A stretch of DNA of 64,000 nucleotides, from positions 372,001-436,000 of the forward strand of contig OX044358.1 in the NCBI GenBank assembly GCA_943846665.1, given 5' to 3'. Position numbers and translations under genes: made by a program. Position 1 is the first letter of the stretch. Every line of letters starts with the position of its first letter. The notes beneath the pieces were generated by a model, which saw only the letters and a program-made list of their open reading frames with translations, was not told where the DNA came from and made no database searches. The stretch comes from Arcticimaribacter sp002477625 (GTDB lineage Bacteria; Bacteroidota; Bacteroidia; Flavobacteriales; Flavobacteriaceae). This document shows, piece after piece, positions 47,850 through 57,130 of this stretch.

Positions 47850-48737
47850 TTGAAAGAAATTACCCTTACGAATCGGGACCTTAAAGTAGTAATACTTCCC
47901 TATGGAGGAATAATTAAGGAGTTATGGTACAAAGGCACGAATGTTGTTCTCGGTAAAAAAAATGCGCACGAATATTTAGATAATCCCTGGCATATGGGAG
48001 TGTGTATCGGACGTTATGCAGGAAGACTAACTTCGGAATATACAATTGATCAAGATCGATATACCCACATAAAAAAGCCAGCCATTCAGCTACATGGAGG
48101 AAAACATGGATGGGACAAAGCTGTTTGGAAAATATATGATTTGTACCATGGAATTGGTCCGCACGTTGTTTTAGAACACGAATGTTTAGAACAAGATTGT
48201 GGTCATCCTGGGGATGTAAGTGTGTTGCTTCAATATAGTTTACGTGAAAATACACTCCTGATAGAATACAAAGCAAAAACTACGAAACCAACTCCTATCA
48301 ACATCACGAACCACAGTTATTTTAATTTAAGTGATGCTCCAAATTTAGGCGATCATGAATTGATGATTCAGTCGGATGAAGTCCTTGAGTTGGACAGCAA
48401 TTTAGTTCCAACCGGTAGAATCAATAAGGTAAAGAAAACTGACTTTGATCGGAATAAGTCACGCCCAATTGGGACATCACGTTACGACGACTGTTTTGTA
48501 CTTCGAGAGAAAGAAACAAGCAGTATGCGTTTAAAAGCAACTAGCACAAAAATTCAAATGGATTTAATTACAGATCAGCCCGGCTTGGTAGTTTTTAATC
48601 CAGAAGAACTAAACGGAATATGCTTTGAAGCACAAAAGTTTTCCAATGCGCCTAACCTCCCTCACTTTCCAAACACCATTGTAAGACCGTATAAAAGGTA
48701 TACCCAAAAAACGCAATATGTTTTTTCAAAATTCTAG
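47850..48737 (+). CDS. aldose 1-epimerase (galactose mutarotase) family protein
   Basis: 295 residues. Interconverts alpha and beta anomers of sugars. Family motifs: YGGIIKELWY at the N-terminus, GVCIGRYAGR, QLHGGKHGWDKAVW (catalytic-region His), INITNHSYFNLS, and the base Glu in NGICFEAQKF. It starts with TTG at 47850: the msrA stop TAA lies in the same frame 6 nt upstream and no ATG or GTG is near. The specific sugar is unknown. Overlaps the convergent PAP2 gene by 12 nt. Confidence 0.85.
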   Translation: MKEITLTNRDLKVVILPYGGIIKELWYKGTNVVLGKKNAHEYLDNPWHMGVCIGRYAGRLTSEYTIDQDRYTHIKKPAIQLHGGKHGWDKAVWKIYDLYHGIGPHVVLEHECLEQDCGHPGDVSVLLQYSLRENTLLIEYKAKTTKPTPINITNHSYFNLSDAPNLGDHELMIQSDEVLELDSNLVPTGRINKVKKTDFDRNKSRPIGTSRYDDCFVLREKETSSMRLKATSTKIQMDLITDQPGLVVFNPEELNGICFEAQKFSNAPNLPHFPNTIVRPYKRYTQKTQYVFSKF

Positions 48738-49313
48738 AGCAGCATCTGAAAAAAGGCGATCAAAAACACGAGAGCTAATCCAATAAAAACACAGCGCCAA
48801 AAGAGTTCCAAAAAGAGCTCCCGATACAATATCTAAAGGGAAATGGACTCCGATATAAACTCGGCTATAGGCAATGCAAGCTGCAATAAGAAAGAGTATA
48901 ATTTTCAATTTTGGAAAGCGTGTAGAAAAAAGAATAGAAAAATAGGTGGCTAAAGCAAATGAATTGGAAGCGTGACCAGAAAAGTAACTGTAAAAACCTC
49001 CACAACTGCTTTTGACGAGACGCATTAAATTTTTAACCTCTGGGTCATGACAGGGGCGTAAGCGTTCGAAACCATATTTAAAAAGATTGGTGACTTGGTC
49101 TGTAACTAGGATTAACGCTCCAATACTTAAAAGTAAAAAAAGAGTTTGTTTGACACCTTTAAAGCGATAAAACCAAAACAATAAAACCAAATAGACAGCA
49201 AAGTTAGTAGCCTTATGGGTCATAAGCATCCAAAAAGGATCAAAAAACGATGTACCTAATCCATTAAGGTAGAGAAATAAGGTAACATCCCAATCTAAAA
49301 GTTGCTCCAACAT
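48726..49313 (-). CDS. PAP2-family membrane phosphatase
   Basis: 195 residues with about six helices. All three PAP2 motifs are present: KYGFERLRPC (KX6RP), FSGHASNS (SGH) and SRVYIGVHFPLD (SRX5HX3D). Such enzymes dephosphorylate lipid phosphates, for example undecaprenyl pyrophosphate or phosphatidate; the substrate is unknown. The start ATG overlaps the stop of the small acidic gene (TAATG). Confidence 0.88.
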   Translation of the reverse strand: MLEQLLDWDVTLFLYLNGLGTSFFDPFWMLMTHKATNFAVYLVLLFWFYRFKGVKQTLFLLLSIGALILVTDQVTNLFKYGFERLRPCHDPEVKNLMRLVKSSCGGFYSYFSGHASNSFALATYFSILFSTRFPKLKIILFLIAACIAYSRVYIGVHFPLDIVSGALFGTLLALCFYWISSRVFDRLFSDAALEF

Positions 49314-49537
49314 TACTCTAAAGATTCAATTTCAGTATCAAAGAAAGCCAGTGCTTCTTCAATCAATTCTTCCGTAATTTTCTCAAGCTCATCTTGGTCT
49401 TCTTTACCAAATTCTTCTAACCATAAAATCTCATCATTAGAAACATTTAAAAGAAAACGGGGATATTCCGTATGCAATACAAAAATTTCGTCTTGTAAGG
49501 TTGAATTGTCAGCAATTAAAAATTTCGGTACTTCCAT
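49313..49537 (-). CDS. small acidic protein, unknown function
   Basis: 74 residues, net strongly negative (LEEFGKEDQDELEKITEEL). The first half (EVPKFLIADNSTLQDEIFVLHTEY) may form beta strands and the second half a helix. Lies between the MATE gene (6 nt) and PAP2 gene (overlap) on the same strand. I believe similar short proteins accompany PAP2 genes in flavobacteria but cannot confirm this; no function is known to me. Confidence 0.7.
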   Translation of the reverse strand: MEVPKFLIADNSTLQDEIFVLHTEYPRFLLNVSNDEILWLEEFGKEDQDELEKITEELIEEALAFFDTEIESLE

Positions 49538-49543
49538 AATGCA

Positions 49544-50911
49544 TTATTTAGTTAAAATGAGCTTATTTGTTTGGTATTGAAAACGTAAAAATAGTAAAAC
49601 CGCTGAACAAGAAAGACCTGTTAGCAAACCAATCCAAATTCCAGTTGCTTTTAAGGGGGTGTAAAAGGCTAGATAATAAGAAACTGGAAAGCCAATGATC
49701 CAGTATGAAATAAAAATAAAGGTCGTTGGAATATTGACATCTTGCAATCCACGCAAAGCTCCTAAAACAACAACTTGAAGACCATCTGTGACTTGAAAAA
49801 AGCCAGAAACAACGAGTAAAGAAGCAGCAATAGCAATTACTTCTAAGGTGTCGGACGAAGTCATCGCACCTTTATTCTCTAGATAAATCCATGGCAAATC
49901 ATTACTAAAAATCAGATAGAATGCGCAAAAGAACACATCGATAATGAAAATTAAAAAGAAAATTGAAAAAGCGATGCGCTTCAATTCTTTGTAATCTTTC
50001 TTACCATACTGATTTCCTACACGAATCATTGCCGTAGCACTAAGTCCCATGGCTACCATAAAAGTCATGGAAGTAAGGTTCAATGCGATTTGATTTGCAG
50101 CCTGAGAATTGGTTCCCAGTACGCCGGATATCCAAACAGCAACTACAAAGAAGGCTACTTCAAAAAACATTTGCAGTGCTGAAGGCAGCCCAAGTTTTAA
50201 TATTTTTTGGACGAGAAAGAGTTTGATCTGAGCAAAGTTCAGAGATAGTTCATACTTCTGAAATTGTTTATGATATCCAACATAAAGCATAATGTAGAGT
50301 AACATCATCAAACGTGAAATAAAGGTTCCGATTGCAGCTCCTTCAACTCCTAATTTTGGTAAACCAAAATGACCAAAGATTAACAGATAGTTCAAAATCA
50401 CATTAATTCCATTTCCAAATAAGGTAGCATACATTGCAGGACGCGTTAAGGAAAGCCCATCGGAAAACTGTCTAAAGGCCTGAAATCCAACCAGAGGAAT
50501 AAGAGATCCAGCAACCCAATTTAAGTAAGGAAATGCTAAAAAAACTACCTCCTGGGGTTGCCCCATATGAAACATTTGGTTTCGTAGGCTGTACACTCCC
50601 AAAAACAAAAGTATACCCAAAAACACACACAGAAACAAGCCGTGTATAAACAATTCTCCAACGCGTTTAATATCGGATCGCCCGTCTGCTTGGGCAACTA
50701 AGGGAGTAAGGGCTGTTGAAAATCCAATCCCAAGAGACATGGCAATGAAAACAAAACTGTTGCCTAAGGAAACTGAGGCTAATTCTGCTGTCCCGAGCTG
50801 ACCAACCATTATGTTATCAATCAATTGTACAATAGTGTGGCCTAATAGACCTAACATTACTGGAAAAGCTAAACTGAGGTTCTTTCTAAACTCTTGTGTA
50901 TATAATTTCAA
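49544..50911 (-). CDS. MATE-family multidrug/cation efflux transporter (NorM-like)
   Basis: 455 residues with twelve predicted helices. The N-terminal segment AFPVMLGLLGHTIVQLIDNIMVGQLG is the MATE signature, mirrored in the second half by PSALQMFFEVAFFVVAVW. Exports drugs or cations using a sodium or proton gradient. The start is TTG (reverse complement of 50909-50911); the protein aligns with the family from there and there is no ATG nearby. Located 11 nt after the M28 peptidase gene. Confidence 0.88.
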   Translation of the reverse strand: MKLYTQEFRKNLSLAFPVMLGLLGHTIVQLIDNIMVGQLGTAELASVSLGNSFVFIAMSLGIGFSTALTPLVAQADGRSDIKRVGELFIHGLFLCVFLGILLFLGVYSLRNQMFHMGQPQEVVFLAFPYLNWVAGSLIPLVGFQAFRQFSDGLSLTRPAMYATLFGNGINVILNYLLIFGHFGLPKLGVEGAAIGTFISRLMMLLYIMLYVGYHKQFQKYELSLNFAQIKLFLVQKILKLGLPSALQMFFEVAFFVVAVWISGVLGTNSQAANQIALNLTSMTFMVAMGLSATAMIRVGNQYGKKDYKELKRIAFSIFFLIFIIDVFFCAFYLIFSNDLPWIYLENKGAMTSSDTLEVIAIAASLLVVSGFFQVTDGLQVVVLGALRGLQDVNIPTTFIFISYWIIGFPVSYYLAFYTPLKATGIWIGLLTGLSCSAVLLFLRFQYQTNKLILTK

Positions 50912-50922
50912 TCGGTTGTAGG

Positions 50923-52299
50923 TTAAAGACTAAAATAGTCTATCAGATAAACAAGAGAGGCCATAGTAGCAGCACCCAATTCTAATTCTCTTTTATTAAT
51001 AGCATCAAAGGTATCATTTGCAGCGTGGTGGTAATCGAAATAACGCTGAGAATCTGGACGAAGGCCTGCAAGGACGTTGGCATCTGTTTTTAAATGACCA
51101 ACATCTGCACCACTCCCACCTTTGACAAACATATGAATCAGATAAGGCTCGAAATAAGGCTCCCAACTCTGAATAACAGCCAGTTTTTCGGGTGCACTAT
51201 CAATAGAAAAACCTCGGGGTGTAAAACCACCGGCATCCGATTCTAAAGCAAAAACATGATTCTCTTTATTTGTCTCAGCTATCGCAGCATATTCTGTTGC
51301 TCCGCGCATCCCATTCTCCTCATTCATAAAGAGAACTACACGAAGGGTACGTTTGGGTTGGTATCCAATTGTTTTAAACAAGCGCAATACTTCCATAGAC
51401 TGAACAACTCCTGCACCATCGTCGTGAGCACCATCGCCGAGATCCCAAGAGTCTAGATGCCCTCCAACAACCATAATTTCATCTGGTTTTTCGGAACCGG
51501 TTATTTCGCCAATAACATTATAGGATTGAACGTCGGGTAAGTTTTTACAATTTTGCTTTAAATAAAAACTAAGTTTTGGATTTAAAGCCAACATGAAGCT
51601 TAATAATTCAGCTCCATTGGTGCTTATGGCGGAGGCAGGAATTCTTTTGCGAAGTGCCAGCTTGCCGTAGCTCATAGATCCAGTATGTGGAAAATCATCT
51701 AGTCTTAAATTGACCGAACGTACAATAACAGCAACTGCTCCCAGACGAGCAGCTTCTTCTGCACCCGAATAACGTTGATCCACACAACCTGAATAGGCAT
51801 TGAATGTGTTTATTAGATCAGCTTGCATTGGTCTGTTAAAAAAAACAATTTTGCCTTCAACTTCTTTTCTGCCTAATTTTTTCAGCGCTTCAAAATCTTG
51901 CACTTCAACAACCTCCGCTCGGATTCCAGCTAAGGGTGTAGCAACAGAACCTCCCAAAGCACATATTGGAACATTGATCGTATTTCCTGGGCTGGTTTCA
52001 ATATGCGCATATTCAAATGTTCCTCTAATCCACTTCGGTACCATGACGGGTTGCAACCAAACACGGTCTAAGCCAAGGGCATCTAATTCTTCTTTCCCCC
52101 ATTCAACCGCACGTTCTGCATTCAGTGACCCCGATAATCTTCCTCCAATTTGATTGGATAAATGTTCCAACCAAGGGTAGCTCTGTCCTTTCAAAAGAGC
52201 GGTTGAGTAGATTGATCTAATCTGTTCTTCGACTTTGATATCTTGCTGCGCATGAAGCATTCCACAAGCGAGCAATACTAAAAAACTTATTTTTTTCAT
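50923..52299 (-). CDS. secreted M28-family metallopeptidase with PA-like insert
   Basis: 458 residues. Signal peptide MKKISFLVLLACGMLHA, then a PA-like domain (about 120-250) and an M28 catalytic domain. Zinc ligands: VVGGHLDSWD (His), DGAHDDGAG (bridging Asp), MNEENG (catalytic and metal Glu), ALESDAGG (Asp) and YHHAANDTFD (His near 427). Probably an aminopeptidase or dipeptidase-like carboxypeptidase of the periplasm or cell surface. First gene of the M28-MATE-small protein-PAP2 run. Confidence 0.9.
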   Translation of the reverse strand: MKKISFLVLLACGMLHAQQDIKVEEQIRSIYSTALLKGQSYPWLEHLSNQIGGRLSGSLNAERAVEWGKEELDALGLDRVWLQPVMVPKWIRGTFEYAHIETSPGNTINVPICALGGSVATPLAGIRAEVVEVQDFEALKKLGRKEVEGKIVFFNRPMQADLINTFNAYSGCVDQRYSGAEEAARLGAVAVIVRSVNLRLDDFPHTGSMSYGKLALRKRIPASAISTNGAELLSFMLALNPKLSFYLKQNCKNLPDVQSYNVIGEITGSEKPDEIMVVGGHLDSWDLGDGAHDDGAGVVQSMEVLRLFKTIGYQPKRTLRVVLFMNEENGMRGATEYAAIAETNKENHVFALESDAGGFTPRGFSIDSAPEKLAVIQSWEPYFEPYLIHMFVKGGSGADVGHLKTDANVLAGLRPDSQRYFDYHHAANDTFDAINKRELELGAATMASLVYLIDYFSL

Positions 52300-52305
52300 A
52301 CGATA

Positions 52306-53469
52306 TTATTTAGGTGCAAACTGCACAATATTCTTTTTCGTTATTGGGTCATCCCCTAAAATCATCAGGCGTTCAATTACATTTCGTAGTTCTCTAACAT
52401 TACCCGACCAAGGGTATTGTTTTAGTAAATTCATAGCAGCTGACTCTATTTTTTTAACGGGCATTCCATCTTTTTGAGCTATTTCAGAAATGAAGTGTTC
52501 CGCAAGTAAAGGTATGTCATCGGTACGGTCGGCCAACGAAGGAACTTCAATTAAAATAACAGCAAGTCGATGATACAAATCTTCCCTAAAACGGCCTTTC
52601 TCAATCTCTTTTTTCAAGTCTTTATTTGTTGCTGCTAAAATGCGAACATCCACAGAAATATCTTTATCGCTACCTACGCGTTGCACTTTATTTTCTTGCA
52701 AAGCGCGCAATACTTTTGCTTGAGCACTGAGGCTTAAATCTCCAATTTCGTCTAAGAATAAAGTCCCTTGTGAAGCCGCTTCAAACTTACCCTTTCTGTC
52801 TTTGATTGCTGATGTAAAAGCGCCCTTGAGGTGACCAAACAATTCACTTTCTATTAATTCTGAGGGTATGGCTGCACAATTCACTTCAATCAAAGGAAAC
52901 TGCTGTCTATCGCTTTTTTGATGAATCTGATGAGCGACAAGTTCTTTTCCAGTTCCATTGGGGCCGGTAATTAAAATTCGGGCTTGTGTTGGCGCAACCT
53001 TATCGATTAAGTCAAGTACTTTTTTTATTGATCTAGTCCCTCCAATAATATCGTATTTTTTTGCAATCTTCTTTTTCAAACGCACATTTTCTTTGGTCAA
53101 GTGCTTACTTGCAATTGCATTTCGAACGGATATTAAAAGTCGATTCAAATCGGGTGGCTTAGGAATGAAGTCATAGGCGCCTATTTTCATAGCATGTACA
53201 GCCGTCTCAACATTTCCATGCCCAGTCAGCATGATGAAAGGAGTTGATATTCCTGATTTTTTTGCTTGTTCTAAAACTTCAAGGCCGTCCATCTTTGGCA
53301 TCTTAATGTCGCATAAAATAAGATCAAACTCTTCATCATTTATGAGCTTAATTCCTTGTTTACCATCTTCAGCCTCCGACAAAACAAAGGCGCTATTCTC
53401 TTCGGTTAAAATTTTTACCAATACACGACGAATGGGTTCTTCGTCTTCTATAATCAAGATTTTAGTCAT
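52306..53469 (-). CDS. response regulator with sigma-54-activator-type AAA+ domain, lacking a HTH
   Basis: 387 residues. Receiver domain 1-120 (IEDEEPIRR, phosphoacceptor Asp in LILCDIKMPKMDG, LTGHGN, PKP). AAA+ domain about 140-370: GPNGTGKELVAHQIH (Walker A), ESELFGHLKGAFTSA, GTLFLDEIGDLS (Walker B) and the arginine-finger region GRFREDLYHRLAV. The sigma-54 contact loop reads GAFTSA, not GAFTGA. The protein ends shortly after NVRELRNVIERL without the Fis-type HTH of NtrC proteins (usually about 450-470 residues). No histidine kinase is adjacent. It is 6 nt downstream... of no gene in the same direction; it overlaps the MscS gene by 8 nt and follows it. Confidence 0.85.
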   Translation of the reverse strand: MTKILIIEDEEPIRRVLVKILTEENSAFVLSEAEDGKQGIKLINDEEFDLILCDIKMPKMDGLEVLEQAKKSGISTPFIMLTGHGNVETAVHAMKIGAYDFIPKPPDLNRLLISVRNAIASKHLTKENVRLKKKIAKKYDIIGGTRSIKKVLDLIDKVAPTQARILITGPNGTGKELVAHQIHQKSDRQQFPLIEVNCAAIPSELIESELFGHLKGAFTSAIKDRKGKFEAASQGTLFLDEIGDLSLSAQAKVLRALQENKVQRVGSDKDISVDVRILAATNKDLKKEIEKGRFREDLYHRLAVILIEVPSLADRTDDIPLLAEHFISEIAQKDGMPVKKIESAAMNLLKQYPWSGNVRELRNVIERLMILGDDPITKKNIVQFAPK

Positions 53470-54304
53470 CTGTTTGGGGTTCTACTTGGTTAAGCCATAC
53501 GGTTCTTTGTGGGAAAGGTATGTCGATGGCATGGGTATTAAAAATTTCATAAATTTTATAGCGCACATCACTTTTAATCAAACCCGCCGAAAAACTATTG
53601 TTGAGTGTAAAAGAAAGTTTAAGATCCAAAGCATTGTCTCCAAAATCGTTAAAGAGGACATCGGGTTTGGGATCTTGCAGGATTTCGGGAAACTCTTTAG
53701 TCAGATCAATCAATAACTTTTTTACGAGCTTTAAATCCGTCCCGTAAGCCACACCGATACTAACGTATTCTCTGGTCAATGTTCCGTTCTCTGTCCAATT
53801 ATACAGAATGGATGTTAAGAATTTATGATTGGGGATGATCAATACTTTATTGTCAATAGTTACAGCTCTCGTAGTTCGTAGCGTGATGTTTTCTATTTTC
53901 CCAACTTGACCATCCAATTGAATTATATCGCCCACATGAACGGTCTGATCGGCAATGATGAACACCCCAGAAATGATGTCTTGAATGAAGGTTTGCAATG
54001 CGAGACCAACACCAACTAATAAGGCCGCAGAAGCCGCAAAAATAGCAGTAACATTTACACCGATATTGTCAAACGTGATTAGTATTACAATCAGATAAAC
54101 GAAGTAATTAAAAAAAGAAAAAATGCTTTGAAAAGTAAACTGCGCTTGTTTGTTCAGCGTTCGATATACCAAACGTTGAATCAGTTTTAAAGAAAACCGC
54201 GTAAAAACAAAAACAATTAGGATGATGAGTATCGACTTCACAGAAAAAGAAACCGAAGAACCAACATTGAAATTATAATTTAAAAAATCAAGAAATTGCT
54301 GCAT
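53462..54304 (-). CDS. MscS-family small-conductance mechanosensitive channel
   Basis: 280 residues with three predicted N-terminal helices. The pore helix region VTAIFAASAALLVGVGLALQ and FIQDIISGVFIIADQTVHVGD are followed by the beta domain (IENITLRTTRAVTIDNKVL and PNHKF). A heptameric channel that opens on osmotic downshock is expected. Its stop overlaps the start of the response regulator by 8 nt, so they are co-transcribed. Confidence 0.88.
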   Translation of the reverse strand: MQQFLDFLNYNFNVGSSVSFSVKSILIILIVFVFTRFSLKLIQRLVYRTLNKQAQFTFQSIFSFFNYFVYLIVILITFDNIGVNVTAIFAASAALLVGVGLALQTFIQDIISGVFIIADQTVHVGDIIQLDGQVGKIENITLRTTRAVTIDNKVLIIPNHKFLTSILYNWTENGTLTREYVSIGVAYGTDLKLVKKLLIDLTKEFPEILQDPKPDVLFNDFGDNALDLKLSFTLNNSFSAGLIKSDVRYKIYEIFNTHAIDIPFPQRTVWLNQVEPQTDD

Positions 54305-54358
54305 GAATAAAGAATAATATACTCAAATATAAAACAAAAAAGAGGGCTAAAAACAAAA

Positions 54359-54380
54359 CCCACCCTTAAAAAAGGATGGG
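54359..54380 (-). terminator. terminator of the grpE-dnaJ operon
   Basis: On the minus strand CCCATCCTT / AAGGGTGGG forms a stem with one T-G pair and a 4-nt loop, followed by TTTTGTTTTT. About 75 nt after the dnaJ stop. Confidence 0.65.
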
Positions 54381-54454
54381 AAAAATTGTGTGAAACAGAT
54401 ACAAACCTAAAAAGGTTCATAAGCCCAAACACACGATTATGTTGTTCCTATATG

Positions 54455-55561
54455 TTAGGCAAACATATCTTTTACTTTTTCAAAGAAAGATTTGTCTGAT
54501 TTTTCAGGTTTCGGGATGAAATTTTCATCCTCCGTCATTTTTTGGAAAAATTGCTTTTGCTCTCGATTTAAGGTTTTTGGAGTCCACACATTAACATGAA
54601 CTAATAAATCTCCTTGACCATAACGATTAACATCAGGTAATCCTTTTCCACGTAAACGGAGGGTTTTTCCTGATTGTATTCCTGATTCTAATTTGATTCT
54701 AACCTTCCCTTCCAGGAGATCGAATTCTTTTGAAACCCCAAGCGCTGCTTCTGATATTGATATATATAAATCGTAATGAATGTGGTTTCCTTCACGCATA
54801 AAACGCTCGTGAACATGCTCTTCTATCAAAACAATTAAATCCCCAGAAACCCCATTTCCTGGAGCTGCATTTCCTTTTCCAGAAACCTTTAATTGCATCC
54901 CATCTTCTACCCCTGCTGGAATTTGAATAGACACCGTTTCTTCCTCTTGAATCATTCCTTGGGCATCACTGCCTTTGGGTCTGTTTGATATTGTCTGACC
55001 CGATCCTGAACAAGAAGGACAGGTTGCAGCTGTTTGCATACGACCCAAAATCGTATTGGTTATCCGTACGGTCTGACCGGAGCCTTTACAGGCCCCACAG
55101 GTGGTATAAGAAACATCTTTAGCTTGGACTTTACGTTTTACTTTTACTTTCTTTTCTATGCCCGTAGCAATTTCTTCTAGTGTTAATTTGACACGGATTC
55201 TAAGGTTGCTTCCTTTTACCCTCCGTTGACCTCCGCCCCCGCCAAAGCCACCACCAAAACCTCCACCACCGAAAATATCACCAAATTGGCTGAAGATATC
55301 GTCCATGTTCATTCCACCACCGCCAAAGCCTTGACTTCCGTCAAATGCGCTATGTCCGTATTGGTCGTATTTAGCTTTCTTGTCATTGTCACCCAGAATC
55401 TCGTATGCCTCTGCAGCATCTTTAAATTTTGCTTCAGCATTGGAATCACCGGGGTTTTTATCCGGATGAAACTCTATAGCTTTTTTACGATATGCTTTTT
55501 TAATCTCAGAAGCTGATGCTCCTTTGGAGATTCCTAAAATATCATAATAATCTTGTTTCAT
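54455..55561 (-). CDS. dnaJ: chaperone DnaJ
   Basis: 368-residue co-chaperone of DnaK. J domain (1-70) with HPD (EFHPDKNPGD), a Gly/Phe-rich region (GGGGFGGGFGGGG), a zinc region, then C-terminal substrate-binding domains. The zinc region shows CGACKGSG and CPSCSGSG; only two complete CXXCXGXG repeats are visible where canonical DnaJ has four, so this is a reduced zinc finger. Second gene after grpE, with a 35-nt gap. Confidence 0.92.
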   Translation of the reverse strand: MKQDYYDILGISKGASASEIKKAYRKKAIEFHPDKNPGDSNAEAKFKDAAEAYEILGDNDKKAKYDQYGHSAFDGSQGFGGGGMNMDDIFSQFGDIFGGGGFGGGFGGGGGQRRVKGSNLRIRVKLTLEEIATGIEKKVKVKRKVQAKDVSYTTCGACKGSGQTVRITNTILGRMQTAATCPSCSGSGQTISNRPKGSDAQGMIQEEETVSIQIPAGVEDGMQLKVSGKGNAAPGNGVSGDLIVLIEEHVHERFMREGNHIHYDLYISISEAALGVSKEFDLLEGKVRIKLESGIQSGKTLRLRGKGLPDVNRYGQGDLLVHVNVWTPKTLNREQKQFFQKMTEDENFIPKPEKSDKSFFEKVKDMFA

Positions 55562-55596
55562 ATTGTATCTTTTAGATCACTTGCGTGACAACTAAT

Positions 55597-56130
55597 TTAT
55601 TGTCCAACAACCACCTTTGGGTATCGGAGAATTTTATCACCAAGTTTATAGCCTTTCTCAACAACGTCAATAACTTTTCCTTGTTGATCGTCTCCAGCAG
55701 GAATTAGTGTAATCGCCTCATGAACTTCTGAATCAAAAGCATCACCGGCTTCTACTGGTACAAAATCCAAGCCTTTTGACTTGAGACCTTCACTAAATTT
55801 ATTGCTTATGAGTTTGAATCCTTCGAATTCGGGAGCATTTTCAGATTTGTCAGCTTCTTTTATCGCACGTTCAAAATCGTCTAAAACTGGCAGAAGACTT
55901 ACAATAACATCTTGACCAGCTGTCTTAAAAAGCTCAATACGTTCTTTTGAAGTTCGTTTCTTAAAATTTTCAAACTCAGCAAACAGGCGTAAATATTTAT
56001 CTTGCTCTTGCTTTAAAGATTCTTTAACAGCAATAAGCTCTTTGGCTTCTTTGGAAGGTCCTTTCTTAGAAGCAGTTTTTTTAGGTGCTGCTTTTTTGGT
56101 TGTACTTTTAGGTTCTTCTGATGTACTCAT
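55597..56130 (-). CDS. grpE: nucleotide exchange factor GrpE
   Basis: About 177 residues. A Lys/Ala-rich N-terminus is followed by the long coiled-coil helix (LKQEQDKYLRLFAEFENFKK) and the beta domain (DSEVHEAI, VIDVVEKGYKLGDKILR, KVVVGQ at the end). It releases ADP from DnaK. The ATG at 56130 (MSTSEEP) is used; the in-frame TTG at 56145 is weaker. Has its own promoter just upstream. Confidence 0.93.
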   Translation of the reverse strand: MSTSEEPKSTTKKAAPKKTASKKGPSKEAKELIAVKESLKQEQDKYLRLFAEFENFKKRTSKERIELFKTAGQDVIVSLLPVLDDFERAIKEADKSENAPEFEGFKLISNKFSEGLKSKGLDFVPVEAGDAFDSEVHEAITLIPAGDDQQGKVIDVVEKGYKLGDKILRYPKVVVGQ

Positions 56131-56153
56131 TAATTTATTTTTCAATTCAAGTG

Positions 56154-56185
56154 CAAAAGTACTGCCAATTCATGGAAATTGTCAA
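56154..56185 (-). promoter_or_regulatory. promoter of grpE-dnaJ
   Basis: TTG (reverse complement of 56183-56185), 21-nt spacer, then TACTTTTG (56154-56161): a full TTG-N21-TAnnTTTG promoter, 24 nt before the grpE ATG. I see no CIRCE element. Confidence 0.7.
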
Positions 56186-56202
56186 AATGTCACCTCAAAA
56201 AA

Positions 56203-57105
56203 TTACAACAAATCTGATAGTGCCTTTTCAAGGGTCGGAAATGTATAATTAAAAGTAGTAGCTGCAACTTTTTGGGAGCTCACATTTTGGCTATTCAGAA
56301 CCAAAGTGCTCATTTCGCCCACCATCATTCGAATCAAAAAACGAGGCAAAGGCGGCATAAAAAAGGGTCTTTTCAATCCCTTAGCCAATTGCTTTATAAA
56401 TTCTGTTTGTGTAACCACTTCTGGTGCTACTGCATTGTAAACTCCCTCCCATTGTTGGCTAGCAGCTACTAAAAAAAGTTTAGATAAGTCCGAGACATGA
56501 ATCCATGATTGCCATTGATTTCCACAACCAAAAGCTGCTCCTAATCCAAATTGGGTAGGGATTTTTAGGGTTGCCAATACACCTCCACCTTGAGCTAAAA
56601 CCAACCCTATTCTAAGTTTAGAAACCTTGATGTTTAAATCTGAAAACTGATCCACAGCGCCCTCCCAAGCGATCACAACTTGCTCCATAAAAGAATTTGG
56701 CGCTACTGGGTCTTGCTCCTCATGAATTTTATCCAAAGAAGAAGGATATACACCTATGGCAGATGCAGAGACAATTGATTTTATTTTATGTTTTGTATTC
56801 TTTAAGCTATCGACCAAAAGTTGTGTAGTATCTAGGCGGCTATTCAAAATCTCCGTTTTGTATTTCTTCGTCCAAGGTTTTGAAACTGTGGCTCCAGCTA
56901 AGTGAATTATACAATCAACTCCGTCAAAACAGGTCACATCAATTTTATGTTCATTGGGATTCCAATAAAAACCTTTGACTCCTTTATGAAAGCCTATTTT
57001 AGCTTTACTACGCGTCAGAAAATGTATCTCATGTCCATCAAGTAATGCTTGTTTAATGAGTACTTTACCAACTAAACCTGTAGCACCACTAATTAAAATT
57101 CTCAT
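56203..57105 (-). CDS. TIGR01777-family NAD(P)-dependent epimerase (YfcH-like)
   Basis: About 300 residues, SDR-type. Cofactor motif LISGATGLVGKVL at the N-terminus, VDCIIHLAGATVSKPW, then SASAIGVYP and the C-terminal DUF1731-like region (PFFMPPLPRFLIRMMVGEM, LVLNSQNVSSQKV). Function unknown; relatives are E. coli YfcH and plant SulA-type proteins. The ATG at 57105 begins the Rossmann strand; the frame is open 87 nt further upstream but overlaps mnmD there. A -7 element is at 57117-57124. Confidence 0.85.
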   Translation of the reverse strand: MRILISGATGLVGKVLIKQALLDGHEIHFLTRSKAKIGFHKGVKGFYWNPNEHKIDVTCFDGVDCIIHLAGATVSKPWTKKYKTEILNSRLDTTQLLVDSLKNTKHKIKSIVSASAIGVYPSSLDKIHEEQDPVAPNSFMEQVVIAWEGAVDQFSDLNIKVSKLRIGLVLAQGGGVLATLKIPTQFGLGAAFGCGNQWQSWIHVSDLSKLFLVAASQQWEGVYNAVAPEVVTQTEFIKQLAKGLKRPFFMPPLPRFLIRMMVGEMSTLVLNSQNVSSQKVAATTFNYTFPTLEKALSDLL

Positions 57106-57116
57106 TCTTTTTTTGG

Positions 57117-57124
57117 CAAAAATA
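57117..57124 (-). promoter_or_regulatory. -7 element for the TIGR01777 gene
   Basis: Reverse complement TATTTTTG matches TAnnTTTG exactly, 11 nt before the ATG at 57105. This supports the short start. No TTG at -33 spacing. Confidence 0.4.
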
Positions 57125-57130
57125 CTACAA

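Noticed and set aside
55013..55110. Loss of zinc-finger repeats in DnaJ as a mutation
   Set aside because: The reading frame is intact and reduced zinc regions occur in related DnaJ proteins; treated as a normal variant.
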